64,000 bases of DNA from Bathymodiolus brooksi (taxonomy: Eukaryota; Mollusca; Bivalvia; Mytilida; Modiolidae), in contig OY804586.1 in NCBI GenBank assembly GCA_963680875.1, forward strand, positions 52,176,203-52,240,202, read 5' to 3'. Every line of letters begins with the position of its first letter. Positions within the stretch are counted from its first letter, which is position 1. The notes under the pieces were generated by a model. It ran no database searches, was not told the origin of the DNA, and saw nothing but the letters and a program-made list of their open reading frames with translations. A program made the position numbers and the translations under genes. This document shows positions 32,466 through 44,227 of this stretch, one piece after another.

Positions 32466-32924
32466 TGAAGACAATCAAATATTAATCATCAATTTTGATC
32501 CTAGTATTTTTAATTTTTCGCTTAACACAAAATCATTCTCCAATCTATTTGTTTTTCGCTAATAATTATTGTTTTCATTATTTTGACAAGTTCTCGTTCC
32601 CAAACGTCGATGCGTGCAAAAATAACCATCTCCATGTGCTAGGATGTCAAGAAAACTACCCTAGGTCGAGGGTTCCATTTAGCTGTCCGTGTTTTCAACA
32701 CCCATTATAAACCATTCCAGTAGAATTTGGACTTCCAGTAAGCACAGGTGGTAATAGAATGAACATTGAATTACGGGATCAAATGTCCGTCATATCGTCT
32801 ACTAAACGGCTTCAAAATGTTAACACCACTAAATCATTTCTTTCTTTTAGTCCTTAGTTTAGGGATTAGTAGAACATCGGAGTGGATTGCATTGTTTCAA
32901 TTATTTATATTATTGGGTCGTCGT
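32466..32924. other. No recognisable feature
   Basis: Nothing assignable. Confidence 0.4.
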
Positions 32925-33153
32925 GGGTTTATGCGGTTTAACGCAACTTTCAACAATAGTTTAGTTATATCGTGGCTGACAGCTTATTGGTGGAGAAAAC
33001 TGGAGTACCCGGAGAAAACCACTGACCCATCACAAGTCACTGACAAGCTTGATCACATAATGTTGTATCGAGTACACCTCGCCAAGAACGAGGTTCGAAC
33101 TTAAAACATTAGTGGTGATAGGCACTGATTGTGCAGGTGGTTGTAAATCCAAC
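32925..33153 (-). mobile_element. Family A SINE, minus strand
   Basis: TTATGCGGTTTAACGCAACT tail, TTATTGGTGGAGAAAACTGG, GTTGTATCGAGTACACCTCG and the inverted B-box region (GAGGTTCGAACTT). The outermost head is missing. Confidence 0.82.
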
Positions 33154-34012
33154 AATTTGTTATATTATTTGAAATTACTCCTTTTGTTTTTGTGTTAGAC
33201 TTCAACAAATAATACAAACTTAGATACATGTATGTAATTAACTGCGCCTGACATAAACATATGAAATGATTGATATGAGGTGCTGCAAGCCAACATTGAT
33301 GTACAAAGAATGTGGCAATCTCTGCACATGGCGCATGTCCATGTGAATGTCTAATAAGGTAGGCGTTAGCTTGCCATCCATTATGATCAATGTATAGAAG
33401 GAAGAATTTGAAGATACCAAAGGGGTAATCAGAATCCGCATAGGCTAGGTCATAGTTATATATCTGTTGTGTCCCCATATGGATCCTCACCTGTGTAATA
33501 GTTTGTTAACCTTACAAAATTAATAAAATCACAATAATAATCGTTGAGTGCCATTTGTTATCATCATATCCCCCTTTAGTATGTATATCATTTACAGAAA
33601 ATTACAATCTTTATATGGTTTGATGTTAAGAAAAACATTTAGGTAATCAAACAAATTTAATATTACCATATATGATTTCCCTAGGAAACAGATGGTGGGT
33701 GATTGCATAGGATTACTCATACCGTTACCAAGAGACACAAAACACACCTAATATCAGCTCGATGCTACAATTATTCCGAACGGGCAATAACTGGAAATAT
33801 CATATATCGAAAATGCACTTCGAAAATGATTCGATAAAAACACCTCTTAAGTGCTATATAAAGTGCAGTTAATATAAAAGGCGATTATTTATTCAAAACT
33901 TGACGTTATAATGGTAGATAAGTGTATTACGTATACATGGTAGCAATCAATTTGAAGTTATATTAATTTACATGATGCCAAAAGCTATGATAAAGAACTA
34001 AGGGGTTAGGGT
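33154..34012. other. Mostly anonymous; family C fragment at 33401-33438
   Basis: GAAGAATTTGAAGATACCAA then AGGGGTAATCAGAATCCG is the inverted 3' end of family C. A minus-strand frame beside it (about 33235-33395) has no stop for some 50 codons, including GWQANAYLIRHSHGHAPCA, but matches no family I recognise. The rest is AT-rich. Confidence 0.4.
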
Positions 34013-34266
34013 TATGGTATTAAACATCACTTTCAACAATATTTCATATATATTGTGGTCGTCAGTTTTATTGGTGGAGGAAACAGGAATTACCGGAGAA
34101 AACCACTGACCTGTCGCAAGTCACTGACAAACTTTATCACATAATGTTGTATCGAGTACACCTCGCCTGACCTGAATTCGAACTCACAACATTAGTGGTG
34201 ATCCACACGGATTGCAAAGGTAGTTGTAAATCCAACTATCATATGATGATGACCACGACAGCCCCT
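34013..34266 (-). mobile_element. Family A SINE, full length, minus strand
   Basis: Tail GTTATGGTATTAAACATCAC, body ACTTTATCACATAATGTTGT, inverted B-box GAATTCGAACTCAC, and the head end ATGACCACGACAGCCCC. This is one of the most complete copies. Confidence 0.87.
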
Positions 34267-34842
34267 ACAGAAATAAGATATTAAAATTAATTTTAAGCAA
34301 TTATATATAAAAAGCTGAGAATTTGTATAATTTTGATTTTCTATTTTTATATAAATATTTAAAATTGAAATATTTGTTGATTAAAATTAATTTTTTTTTT
34401 TTTTTTTACAAATTCTTAATGTAACCGATATCATTAGTGATTCTACGAAAAGAAGGTTTAAACAGTGATGGATGGTCAACAATTCCTCCAATATCAACAA
34501 AACAAATAATCACATCTCACCTGAACTCTTTGAACTTAAAAACATATGACATGAAATTGGAAATATCAAGTCTTTACTTGGTACAGTCACAAACATGTTG
34601 GGATCCCACCCAACCCCCATCTCCCTTGTTAATTGTATCTCCAACAGCAATATATAAACATATAAACAACATTATATTTCACAGCCTTATAGCTAGTTGC
34701 ATATATCTGAAATAAACTATTCTTAAATTCGAGATAACATTTTACTTTTATTGCGTATCTCATCTTCAATGCCTTGCCCGCTTTAGATGCAATATAAGCA
34801 ACGGTAATGATAAGGAATATTTGATGATAATGATGATTTTTG
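34267..34842. other. No recognisable feature
   Basis: AT-rich with a poly-T run near 34392-34408. The ORFs here show no domain. Confidence 0.45.
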
Positions 34843-35096
34843 GTGTTTAACGCCACTTTCAGCAATATTTCAGCTATATCATGAGACCAGTTGTAGTGGT
34901 GGAAGAAGCCGGAGTATCCGGAGAGAACCGCCGACCATAGGCAAGCAACTGGTAAACTTTATCACTTGCGGCTGTGAGTCGAGTGCACCCTTTTTTGTAA
35001 TATACAAAGCCGACCGCGAACCCACGCCGTATTGGTGATAGGATTGTATGAGTTTTTAGGTAATCCAACTACCTAACTCATTGAGCCACCCGAGCC
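34843..35096 (-). mobile_element. Family F SINE, minus strand
   Basis: The same tail as family A (GGTGTTTAACGCCACTTTCA, TTTCAGCTATATCATGAGAC) but a different body (GGTGGAAGAAGCCGGAGTAT, GTGAGTCGAGTGCACCC) and tRNA-like head. On the minus strand the head reads GGGCTCGGGTGGCTCAATGA (A-box) and GGCGTGGGTTCGCGGTC (B-box). Confidence 0.86.
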
Positions 35097-35097
35097 C

Positions 35098-35340
35098 AGG
35101 TGTGAAGATAACAAAGACTTAACCAGAAACCGTAAAGACCAAAAGAAAAAGGACAACAAGAAAAACAATGATTGACAAACAATACACACAGAGCTACAAA
35201 TTGAGCAACACGCACTCCAGTAAAAGCACGGTGAACTCGTGTGATCCGGTAGGGTAAGTAGGTTCTGTTCCACTAGTAGCACCCGTCATGTTACTCCAGT
35301 CACAAATTCGGTGATAAGTCATGAATGAGGAAAGAATGGA
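35098..35340 (-). repeat. Family C, minus strand, long copy
   Basis: From AAACCGTAAAGACCAAAAG through GAGCTACAAATTGAGCAACA, TAGGTTCTGTTCCACTAGTA and ATTCGGTGATAAGTCATGAA. Confidence 0.78.
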
Positions 35341-36655
35341 TTTTGATTACGAGAAACGAAACATCTGTTTTACTCGTGTATGAATGCGTGTCTCCGAACT
35401 TGTGTGTGTAATTTCTCTCTTTTTTTTTTGCATCTAGATCGTCCGAAATATGCTTTGACGTTATCGCACGTTCGTTTCTTAATAGAACCGAAAATAGGAG
35501 TGATGATATTTACAAAAAATGAGAACGTAAAAGAAAAAATATAGGTCACGCAAATGCAATAAAGATATATATTTTTGTAAAAATGCACCCAATTTGCTTG
35601 TATGAAAGCTCATGTCTTATTGTTTGTTTTCCTATGTTGCCATGGTTTCTATGGACTGCCCATTCCTGATCAGTATTCTTTAACATTCGTTTAGTCTTGT
35701 ATTAAAAAATAGCGCAGTCAGAGTAGAATCAAATATCAAAACCTCAAACGGAATATATTAGTCTTTTCAAATTTCACATTTACTCAAATAGATTTGTAAA
35801 AATATTGAACACAAATGGAACAATCAATGAATGTCTTTTATATTTTTTTTTAATATTGACGGAATATCGTTGGTTATTATGATATAATACGCGTTTGATA
35901 TTCGATTGCATGTTGATATTGAGTGATGAATGCGTTACTCACGTCACTTCATCGTCAAACAGCTAAAGTTCATATTTCATATACTACATGATGATGTGAG
36001 CCAATCAGAATATTTGATATTTGATCATAGATAATAGATAATAATGAAACAAATATTTAAAGAAAATCACCTGATGACAACGGCACGCGACGCCTTGAGA
36101 TCGACGTCTATTTTTAGATTCCGTTCATTGAAAAATAACCTCAACTTTTTGAGCCAATTAAAACACGTATAAAATGACATGTGACTCTAAAATTAATTGA
36201 TTAGATAATGAAACAAATATAAATATAATATCAAAAAAGGACATATTCAGGACGAGCGCATGTTCATTGACATCTAAAAGCTATTTATACAATAATACCC
36301 CCAGCAATGCTATTGTAAATGCGGTCTCTGATATAAGTTGTCAGACCTCACAGGCCGATAATACAGACCGATATTGTTGCAGTTCTTTTTATGAACTAGC
36401 TTGATAATTTGACCAATGTTGTAATAGGAAAATTAGTTACACTCGTTCAAAAACAAAACTGTTCTCACGACTTTTTTTTATTTTATAAATTAAAACATTA
36501 TTGTACAAGTTGGATATATTACTACTGAAACAAAAGAAGTTGCTTTATTGGGTATAATAGGTTTGTTCTTCCGCATTCGTACTCATGTGAAAGCCTTGGT
36601 GCTACGCGAGTTTTGTCGGGAGTGAAATTTAGTCTTCATCAATAAAATGTGGCGT
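35341..36655. other. Mostly anonymous; weak family B fragment at 35605-35700
   Basis: CATGTCTTATTGTTTGTTTT and ATGGTTTCTATGGACTGCCC look like a shortened family B copy. The remaining 1 kb is AT-rich DNA without features I can name. Confidence 0.45.
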
Positions 36656-37855
36656 GTATAAACTAGTTTTATGGGCCTAAGCCTCCCCACTTAGTGAAAT
36701 GATGCGGTCATGTAAATGTTTTCCACATGTGGGTAAAATGTCAAACCTCACATATAGCCCTGCGAACAGTGTTATCATAAAGAACGCTATAAAATTTGAA
36801 CTGTATACATAGTGTATCTAATCTTCGTGACACACAAGTTATCATATGCACAACATTGTTCTTTTAAAGATAACATTATGGGCTCAAACATCATTTAAAA
36901 ACTTGATACTATTGACAAGGCTATCGTAAGACATGATTTTGGAAACAATTGTCAACTCTTGGCAAAGTTAATTGTAAGCATGACCGGCCTTAACAGATGC
37001 GAGGCCCAATTGTTCTCTCAGTGTGTTGTTGTCTGTACTTGAACAGCCGGGAGTACTTAACTCCAGTACGGGACCCCTTAGGACCACGGCCAAATTGGCT
37101 TATAAGGCCGGATCTGAATGCCAATACCATCTTTACCTTCTGTATGCAAGTGAGCGGAATATTTTCAACAGGGTGTTGATATCTTCCTAAAAAAAACTTT
37201 TTGACTGGTCAGATGAGACGATTCTTTAAAGATCCAGACCTTAGTTTAGTACTCAGAAGACTGTGACAACGTAGAAAAGTCTTAATTCAACCTGCAAGCG
37301 CGAACATTTCGTATGAGCTATATAATATAAACTCCATACGCGTGAGAGGCTGGTATGATTCTATCAAGGTGTGGAAACATCATGGATCCTTCATAATAAA
37401 ATACATTGAAATTCATGTATATTGTGTAAATACGGTTATTCTCCATTATATCAAACATACTGGAGAACAATAAATTGCAAGGTGTGGAAAATGTATAGAG
37501 TCCGGTAGAAAGGTGATCATTGGCATCCAATTTGAAGTAAATGTCAAGAAATAAGGCAGAGAAGGCTGTTTTTGTTGTTTTTAATCTCAAATTCTTTGGA
37601 GGTATATTAATAGAATCAAGTTATAAAGGAGTAATATTAAGGATATTAGACATTTTTATTGGAAATTAACAGAAATGAGAAACTACATCATCTACACGAT
37701 TTCATATCTCAGGACTATTGGACAATAACTGTCTGTCAAAGATTTCTATTTGTAACTGAATTATGGGCAATTTTGCTTAGTCATAATAGTTATTTCTTCT
37801 TGATGTTGATAAATTTATAGGAAGTATTTGCCTAATTAATTGTGAAGATGTAACC
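36656..37855. other. Family G fragment at 36660-36745, then anonymous DNA
   Basis: TTTTATGGGCCTAAGCCTCC and ATGATGCGGTCATGTAAATG match 12825-12915. Further on nothing is recognised; the 60- and 90-aa ORFs have no domain. Confidence 0.45.
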
Positions 37856-38104
37856 ACTTCTGATTCTGATTTATACATGTGCTGAGACTTCTGATGCTGA
37901 TTTATACATGTGCTGAGACTTCTGATTCTGATTTATACATGTGCTGAGACTTCTGATTCTGATTTATACATATGCTGAGACTTCTGATTCTGATTTATAC
38001 ATGTGCTGAGACTTCTGATTCTGATTTATACATGTGCTGAGACTTCTGATTCTGATTTATACTTATGCTGAGACTTCTGATTCTGATTTATACATGTGCT
38101 GGGG
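37856..38104 (+). repeat. Tandem array, 31-bp unit, eight copies
   Basis: Unit GAGACTTCTGATTCTGATTT plus ATACATGTGCT. One copy has GATGCTGAT and two have ATACATATG or ATACTTATG. Confidence 0.95.
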
Positions 38105-38282
38105 CCACCTTTAGTATCTTCAAACTTTTCTTGTGATTTTATTCTTGATATTTATATTTGTCGACGCATACTGCCTTTATTACTGGTGTTCAACACGATT
38201 TTCATATCAGATGATGGTCATGTCGTCTCGTGTACGAGACAGGTAATGTTCAACCTAACCATTTATATATAGATGCTTAATG

Positions 38283-39958
38283 GAGTTCATAAGACGCGTT
38301 TCTGGAATTATCATCATCAGGTACACTCATAGTGAAAAGATTGGATGGTAAAATGATTTCAAGATCTTTGGGATGAAGAAAACCAAAAAGGTCTAAACAG
38401 AATAAACAAAAGCAGCTAGGGTTACCTATACCCGAGGGAGGAGAAACTAAACAGAATAAACAAAAGCGACTAGGGTTACCTATACCCGAGGGAGGAGAAA
38501 CTAAACAGAATAAACAAAAGCGACTAGGGTTACCTATACCTGAGGGAGGAGAAACTAAACATAATAAACAAAAGCGGCTAGGGTTACCTATACCCGAGGG
38601 AGGAGAAACTAAACAGAATAAACAAAAGCGGCTAGGGTTACCTATACCCGAGGGAGGAGAAACTAAACAGAATAAACAAAAGCGGCTAGGGTTACCTATA
38701 CCCGAGGGAGGAGAAACTAAACAGAATAAACAAAAGCGGCTAGGGTTACCTATACCCGAGGGAGGAGAAACTAAACAGAATAAACAAAAGCGGCTAGGGT
38801 TACCTATACCTGAGGGAGGAGAAACTAAACAGAATAAACAAAAGTGGCTAGGGTTACCTATACCCGAGGGAGGAGAAACTAAACAGAATAAACAAAAGCG
38901 ACTAGGGTTACCTATACCCGAGGGAGGAGAAACTAAACAGAATAAACAAAAGCGACTAGGGTTACCTATTCCCGAGGGAGGAGAAACTAAACAGAATAAA
39001 CAAAAGCGGCTAGGGTTACCTATTCCCGAGGGAGGAGAATCTAAACAGAATAAACAAAAGTGGCTAGGGTTACCTATACCCGAGGGAGGAGAAACTAAAC
39101 AGAATAAACAAAAGCGACTAGGGTTACCTATACCCGAGGGAGGAGAAACTAAACAGAATAAACAAAAGCGGCTAGGGTTACCTATACCCGAGGGAGGAGA
39201 AACTAAACAGAATAAACAAAAGTGGCTAGGGTTACCTATACCTGAGGGAGGATAAACTAAACAGAATAAACAAAAGCGGCTAGGGCTACCTATACCCGAG
39301 GGAGGAGAAACTAAACAGAATAAACAAAAGCGGCTAGGGTTACCTATACCTGAGGGAGGATACACTAAACAGAATAAACAAAAGCGGCTAGGGTTACCTA
39401 TACCTGAGGGAGGATAAACTAAACATAATAAACAAAAGCGGCTAGGGTTACCTATACCCGAGGGAGAAGAAACTAAACATAATAAACAAAAGCGGCTAGG
39501 GTTACCTATACCCGAGGGAGGAGAAACTAAACAGAATAAACAAAAGCGACTAGGGTTACCTATACCCGAGGGAGGAGAAACTAAACAGAATAAACAAAAG
39601 CGGCTAGGGTTACCTATACCCGAGGGAGGAGAAACTAAACAGAATAAACTAAAGCGGCTAGGGTTACCTATACCCGAGGGAGGAGAAACTAAACAGAATA
39701 AACAAAAGCGGCTAGGGTTACCTATACCCGAGGGAGGAGAAACTAAACAGAATAAACAAAAGCGACTAGGGTTACCTATACCCGAGGGAGGAGAAACTAA
39801 ACAGAATAAACAAAAGCGGCTAGGGTTACCTATACCCGAGGGAGGAGAAACTAAACAGAATAAACTAAAGCGGCTAGGGTTACCTATACCCGAGGGAGGA
39901 GAAACTAAACAGAATAAACAAAAGCGGCTAGGGTTACCTATACCCGAGGGAGGAGAAA
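38283..39958 (+). repeat. Family D element with 54-bp tandem array, about 29 copies
   Basis: A family D head (AGACGCGTTTCTGGAATTAT, CATCAGGTACACTC, AAAGATTGGATGG) at 38292-38400 leads into an array of AAACTAAACAGAATAAACAA, AAGCGGCTAGGGTTACCTAT, ACCCGAGGGAGGAG. Because 54 is a multiple of three and the unit has no stop on the minus strand, a 362-codon frame of an 18-residue repeat (SPPSGIGNPSRFCLFCLV) opens at 38277-39365. There is no upstream signal and some units carry stops (GGATAAAC), so I treat it as non-coding. Confidence 0.93.
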
Positions 39959-40157
39959 AACTCGTTTTTATTAATTACATGTATTTAAAAAATTACATAT
40001 CAATTTGGTTTGGTTTGGTCAAATATCAAATTCACAAATATTATTTCTATTATCTCACAGTTCGTTAGCAATCCAAACCAGACTTTTTCGATTTTCTTAA
40101 ATGTTTTATTGTTTTAGTGCACAACTAAACAAAGAAAGGAAAGTATACAATATTGAA
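39959..40157. other. AT-rich spacer between family D copies
   Basis: TTAATTACATGTATTTAAAA and the following 150 bp have a diverged counterpart at about 40310-40460, so the unit head plus spacer is repeated at a scale of about 300 bp. Confidence 0.55.
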
Positions 40158-40310
40158 AGCGCGTTTCTGAAATAACTTTCTTCGTGTACACTCAAACTTA
40201 AAAGATCAGAAATTCGCATAAATAATTTTGGGAAGGAAGAAGTCCTAAGAGTCTAAATATGATTAACCAACATCCGCTAGGGTTACCTATGCACTCTAGT
40301 TTTATAAATA
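40158..40310 (+). repeat. Family D copy
   Basis: AGCGCGTTTCTGAAATAACT, a TGTACACTCAAACTTAAAAG block, GTCTAAATATGATTAACCAA and CGCTAGGGTTACCTATGCAC; a single tail unit, unlike the array upstream. Confidence 0.8.
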
Positions 40311-40459
40311 ATTATAATAATTACATATGAATTTGGTTCATTGAAATTATCAAATTTACAAATATTATTCCAAATGTCTCACAGTTTTATGAATTTTCTG
40401 ACATGTTTAATTGCTTCTGTGTACCACTATGCAAAGAAAGAAAAATATGCAAAATTGAA

Positions 40460-40845
40460 AGCGCGTTTCTGAAATAACTTTCTTTAGGTACACTAAGAAA
40501 GTTAAAAGATCAGAAAGCCGCATATTGGGGGGAGGGGGTATACAGAAAGGCTTAAATGGGATAACCAAAATCGCATAGGGTTAGGGACCGACCATTTAAC
40601 TTGCAGGTGGGGGTTAGAATTTTTTTTTTGTCGCACCAAGCGAGAATATTTTTTTCCAGAATTTAACATTAGGTTATATGACAAAAACTCTGAATCAGAT
40701 TATTTTTTTTTTTCCTCCACCAAAATCAGAATATTATTTTAGAAAAAAAAAAACCTTCAAGTTAAATGATCCGTCCCATACCTATGTCTGATTGGGAACA
40801 ACCTATGGGAGTAGACTGAAATAAAATAAAAACGTAGATATTAAT
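40460..40845 (+). repeat. Family D copy interrupted by a foldback MITE
   Basis: GCGCGTTTCTGAAATAACTT at 40462 and AACCAAAATCGCATAGGGTT at 40564-40583 on the left; ACCTATGTCTGATTGGG from 40780 on the right. Removing the insertion restores the GGGTTACCTAT junction seen in the other copies. Confidence 0.82.
40584..40778. mobile_element. Foldback MITE, GGGACCGACCATTTAACTT ends
   Basis: Left end GGGACCGACCATTTAACTTG, right end AAGTTAAATGATCCGTCCC. The interior has T- and A-rich runs and is non-coding. The second copy is at 63231-63496. I recall similar termini from other marine invertebrates but could not check this. Confidence 0.85.
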
Positions 40846-40849
40846 TTTA

Positions 40850-40905
40850 GTTCGCACGACGCGTTTCTAAAGTACACCATTCTAAAGATGTCGTATGGTA
40901 CAATG
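40850..40905 (+). repeat. Family D end fragment
   Basis: TTTTAGTTCGCACGACGCGT, TTCTAAAGTACACC. Confidence 0.6.
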
Positions 40906-41055
40906 CCAAGGGCAGAGACTGGTACGTGCTAACGACCACAAATACATCTTTCAAAAAACAAACAAACGGAAACACGAACGCCTACAAGGTAAACACGATT
41001 ACAACAGGTGAAAATAAAACTAGAAAAATAATTAAAACATCTCTAAATGGAAGGG

Positions 41056-41150
41056 GTCATGGTGTTTAACGCCATTTTCAACACTATTTCAGTTATTTCG
41101 TGACGGTCAGTTTTATTGGTGGAGGAAATTGGCGTACCTGGATAAATGTT
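41056..41150 (-). mobile_element. Family A SINE, truncated to the 3' half, minus strand
   Basis: ATGGTGTTTAACGCCATTTT and GTTTTATTGGTGGAGGAAAT; the tRNA-like head is missing. Confidence 0.75.
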
Positions 41151-41262
41151 CTAAGTGGAACACGCTATAGGAAGACCCGTATTCGTCAATAATGTATATT
41201 TTGACAATTGTGGCGGGGTTAAACCGGTTCCTTAGAAATCCGCTTGGGATAACTGACGAAAG

Positions 41263-41640
41263 ACAAGTTTGAAGATACCAAAAGGGTAATCAGAAACCGT
41301 AAAACTAAGGACAGACAAGTAATACAATGGCTTACAGATAAGTACAACCAATGATATACAAAAACACAACACAGAAAATAAAAAATTGCGCAAGACTTAA
41401 GAAAACTTTGAAGATACCATCGGGATTTAATTTGGAATTTGAATTTTGAATTTTGAATTTTGAATTCAGAATTTTGAATTCAGAATTTTGAATTTTGAAT
41501 TTTGAATTTCCAAATTAGAAGCCGTTATTCGAAGAACAGACAATTAATTACAATGGCTTAAAGAAAAAGTACAAACAATGATATACAAAACATTACACAG
41601 AAAACTAAAGATCGAGCTATACTGTTTTATCTGATTAAAA
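41263..41640 (-). repeat. Two family C copies in tandem, minus strand, with a GAATTTT microsatellite
   Basis: GTTTGAAGATACCAAAAGGG at 41267 and CTTTGAAGATACCATCGGGA at 41406 each start a copy (GACAGACAAGTAATACAATG against GACAATTAATTACAATGGCT). The second contains, at about 41432-41512, a run of GAATTTT/GAATTC units just inside its start. Confidence 0.75.
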
Positions 41641-41929
41641 AATGTAAACTCACCATTATAGAGAATTAAATCCAGAAATAACAATATTCCGAACCATTTA
41701 ACATATCCTAGACATCTCATGTCCCATACATTCAGAGCTGTTAGTACTTTATCTAACTAGCTATCATTCAATGTCGTGGTGTGCTGATCTTCGCTGTTAA
41801 TAAGCCACTGTAGTTGTACTTGTAGATATGTACGTAATTGGATTATCCACTAAGACTTCAACTTTCGGATAATGTATAGATCTGTTTTTCGTGAAATCCA
41901 GTTTTCAATTTTATAAATCCGATTTCGAA
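41641..41929. other. No recognisable feature
   Basis: AT-rich DNA. Confidence 0.4.
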
Positions 41930-42410
41930 TAAAATGAAATCACCGTCGCAGTATCGAATTATACACATATGCGATCGAAAATCAAGATTAAAAATTAAAT
42001 TAGAATTGTGTCAACGTTAATATTACTCCATACAATATTCAATTCTATAATACATGAAACTGTGAGCTTGTTAGCAACGGCTTTCGTTCCTATATGACCA
42101 CAAATTCACGCTATCGAATTTATACACCTTTTCTATAGAAAGAGAAGATTAAAAATGAAATTAGAACTTTATCGATGTTAATATTACTCCTCACAGTATC
42201 CAGTAACATATGAAGCTGTGATCTTTGCTAACAACGGTGGCGGTTCCTATGACCACAAGCCCCCGCTATCGAATATTACAACTTTTCTATCGAAAAAGAA
42301 GATTAAAAATGATATTATAATTTTATCAGCATCATTCCTCAAAGAATCCAATTTCTATCATATATGAAAGCTTCGATCGTTGTTATCGTAACCAAAGCCG
42401 TTCCTTGGAA
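41930..42410 (+). repeat. Diverged tandem triplication, unit about 155-161 bp
   Basis: GATTAAAAATKAAATTAGAA-like starts at 41986, 42147 and 42301. Each is followed by a TTAATATTACTCC or similar, a CTGTGA..TTGCTAACAACGG block and a GACCACAA..CGCTATCGAAT block. Divergence between units is substantial, so the duplication is old. Confidence 0.8.
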
Positions 42411-43097
42411 AGTAAATCTAGAAAATGTCAGATTTATTGGAAATATTAAAAATTGTTATGTAATTTCAGACCATAATTGTAATCATTGAATAGTTTGTAA
42501 CCAAGTAATCATGTGATGTGTTTAACTCCAAAGAAAACAAATTGATGTTCAATAAGGCAACACAATGGCTGTATTAATGGATTCGACTACTAATATAGGT
42601 TATTGATATTTAAAAGGTCACAATCTAGAACAATTTGATCACATTGGTTGGGCGTGATGTTGATGAAGAATCTATTACAGTTATAATGAAATCAACGATT
42701 TAATAAATATGTCTTTTGAGAGTTGTTTCTGTATTTTGTAACGAAAATATGGCAATACAAATTCACTGGTAAATAGTGTCTGACGTATTATTCTAGATTA
42801 AGTAAAAATTTACTGTTGAAATGATGTATTGTTTTAGATCAAATAAATCTTAGAAAATTCAATAAACACGTTATCATTGTGTTTACTGGAGAAACAATGG
42901 TCGCGTCAAAAATTTAAATATCCTTGTATGGTCTAAAATAATAGAAATTATATGTCTCTTATTGGAATTGACATTTTCCTAATGTCATATATGTTTCTGA
43001 CAGATAGGCCTGAAATTGAGTCAGACTGAAATGTAAATAATGGTCATGTCTTTTTCAGTAATGATATTGACAACGACACGAATACATATAAAATGTT
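42411..43097. other. No recognisable feature
   Basis: Anonymous AT-rich DNA. Confidence 0.45.
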
Positions 43098-43302
43098 GAC
43101 AATATACGTACTTTGTCGGCAAATTATAAAATGTGCTTGGTTGATCTTCATGTCTGCAATACCTTAACAGGTGAGCCGGACGTTAAACCCTCACACTACT
43201 ACTTCAGAAACAGGAAGATAAGCGAGCCTCTGGTGCTTTTTTTCTTCCTGTTTCGGCGCGAGTACAATTAACGTTTTATATTTTCCGACCTATATTGTGT
43301 TT
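43098..43302. repeat. Diverged relative of the 27608 foldback element
   Basis: Right half CTTCCTGTTTCGGCGCGAGT, TTATATTTTCCGACCTATAT, TGTGTTTATGC corresponds to CCCGTTTCGCGCCGAGTCAA, TATATTTACCGTCAACAGAC, CAATATTGTATTTATCCTGC at 27699-27765. The left half (ACAATATACGTACTTTGTCG) is an eroded inverse. Confidence 0.65.
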
Positions 43303-43449
43303 ATGCAAAACTGCAACCTCCAGTGGACAGAAAATTATAAAATTTTCACGCAAAAAGGCAAAATCATTGGATTATTTGGTTGAATTTCATATTGTTTGGC
43401 TACAGCTCGGTTCGTGTTCTACCATAAGTCACATTGTACCAGAAGAGGT

Positions 43450-43565
43450 TAGGTCTATGATGTTTAGCGCCACTTTCAACACTATGTCAGTTATAATGTG
43501 GTGGTCAGTTTTATCATTGGAGGAAACAGGGGTACCCCAAAAGAACCACCGACCTGTCTAAGGGT
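43450..43565 (-). mobile_element. Family A SINE, truncated, minus strand
   Basis: ATGATGTTTAGCGCCACTTT, GTCAGTTTTATCATTGGAGG, CCGACCTGTCTAAGGG; the head is absent. The overlapping 88-aa ORF is an artefact. Confidence 0.75.
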
Positions 43566-43899
43566 ACTAGAAGACGTCATACGCCTAGTAGACAAAGCAA
43601 ATGTTTATAAGAACACATGTACATATATTTTAGATATGCTGATTGCAGTGAAAATACGGTTATTGTGATTGTAGAATTTAACATGTCTATAATATCAATA
43701 TATAAATGATTGTTACCTGCTGTTATTTAATGATTACTTTAAAACCTCTCATATCTCATTAATATAACGTTGTTTCCTTATCTAGAAATTAAAACTAAAC
43801 AAAAATAAATCAATGAATTCAAAAGCAATTACACGATATATTTATTTTAACCTTGATTTATTATAATGGTGATTAACGACGATTTGTACATTTTTTGAT
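43566..43899. other. Anonymous; contains the block shared with 32085-32153
   Basis: See the entry at 32031. The rest is AT-rich. Confidence 0.45.
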
Positions 43900-44157
43900 T
43901 TGTGCTGTTTTAACGCCACTTTCAGCTATATTTCAGCTATATCATGGTGACCAGTTTTAGTGGTGGAAGAAGCCGGAGTACCCGGAGAGAACCACTGACC
44001 TTGGGCAAGCAACTGGTAAACTTTATCACTTGCGACTGCGAGTCGAGTGCACCCTTTTTGTAATTAACAAAGCTGGTCATGAACCCACGCCGTATTGGTG
44101 ATAAGCTTGTGTGAGCTGTTAGATCCAACGACCTTACTCATTGAGCCACCCGGGACC
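43900..44157 (-). mobile_element. Family F SINE, full length, minus strand
   Basis: TTTTAACGCCACTTTCAGCT, GTGGAAGAAGCCGGAGTACC, CGAGTCGAGTGCACCC; inverted head CATTGAGCCACCCGGGACC. Confidence 0.87.
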
Positions 44158-44227
44158 TCAAGATTTGTACGACGAGGAGAGATTCAACAAAAGGGTTGTG
44201 ATAATAATATTTTTATGATAAATATAG

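Noticed and set aside
33235..33490. Minus-strand frame with GWQANAYLIRHSHGHAPCA as an exon
   Set aside because: No recognisable domain, no clear splice sites, and it overlaps a family C fragment; left as unassigned.
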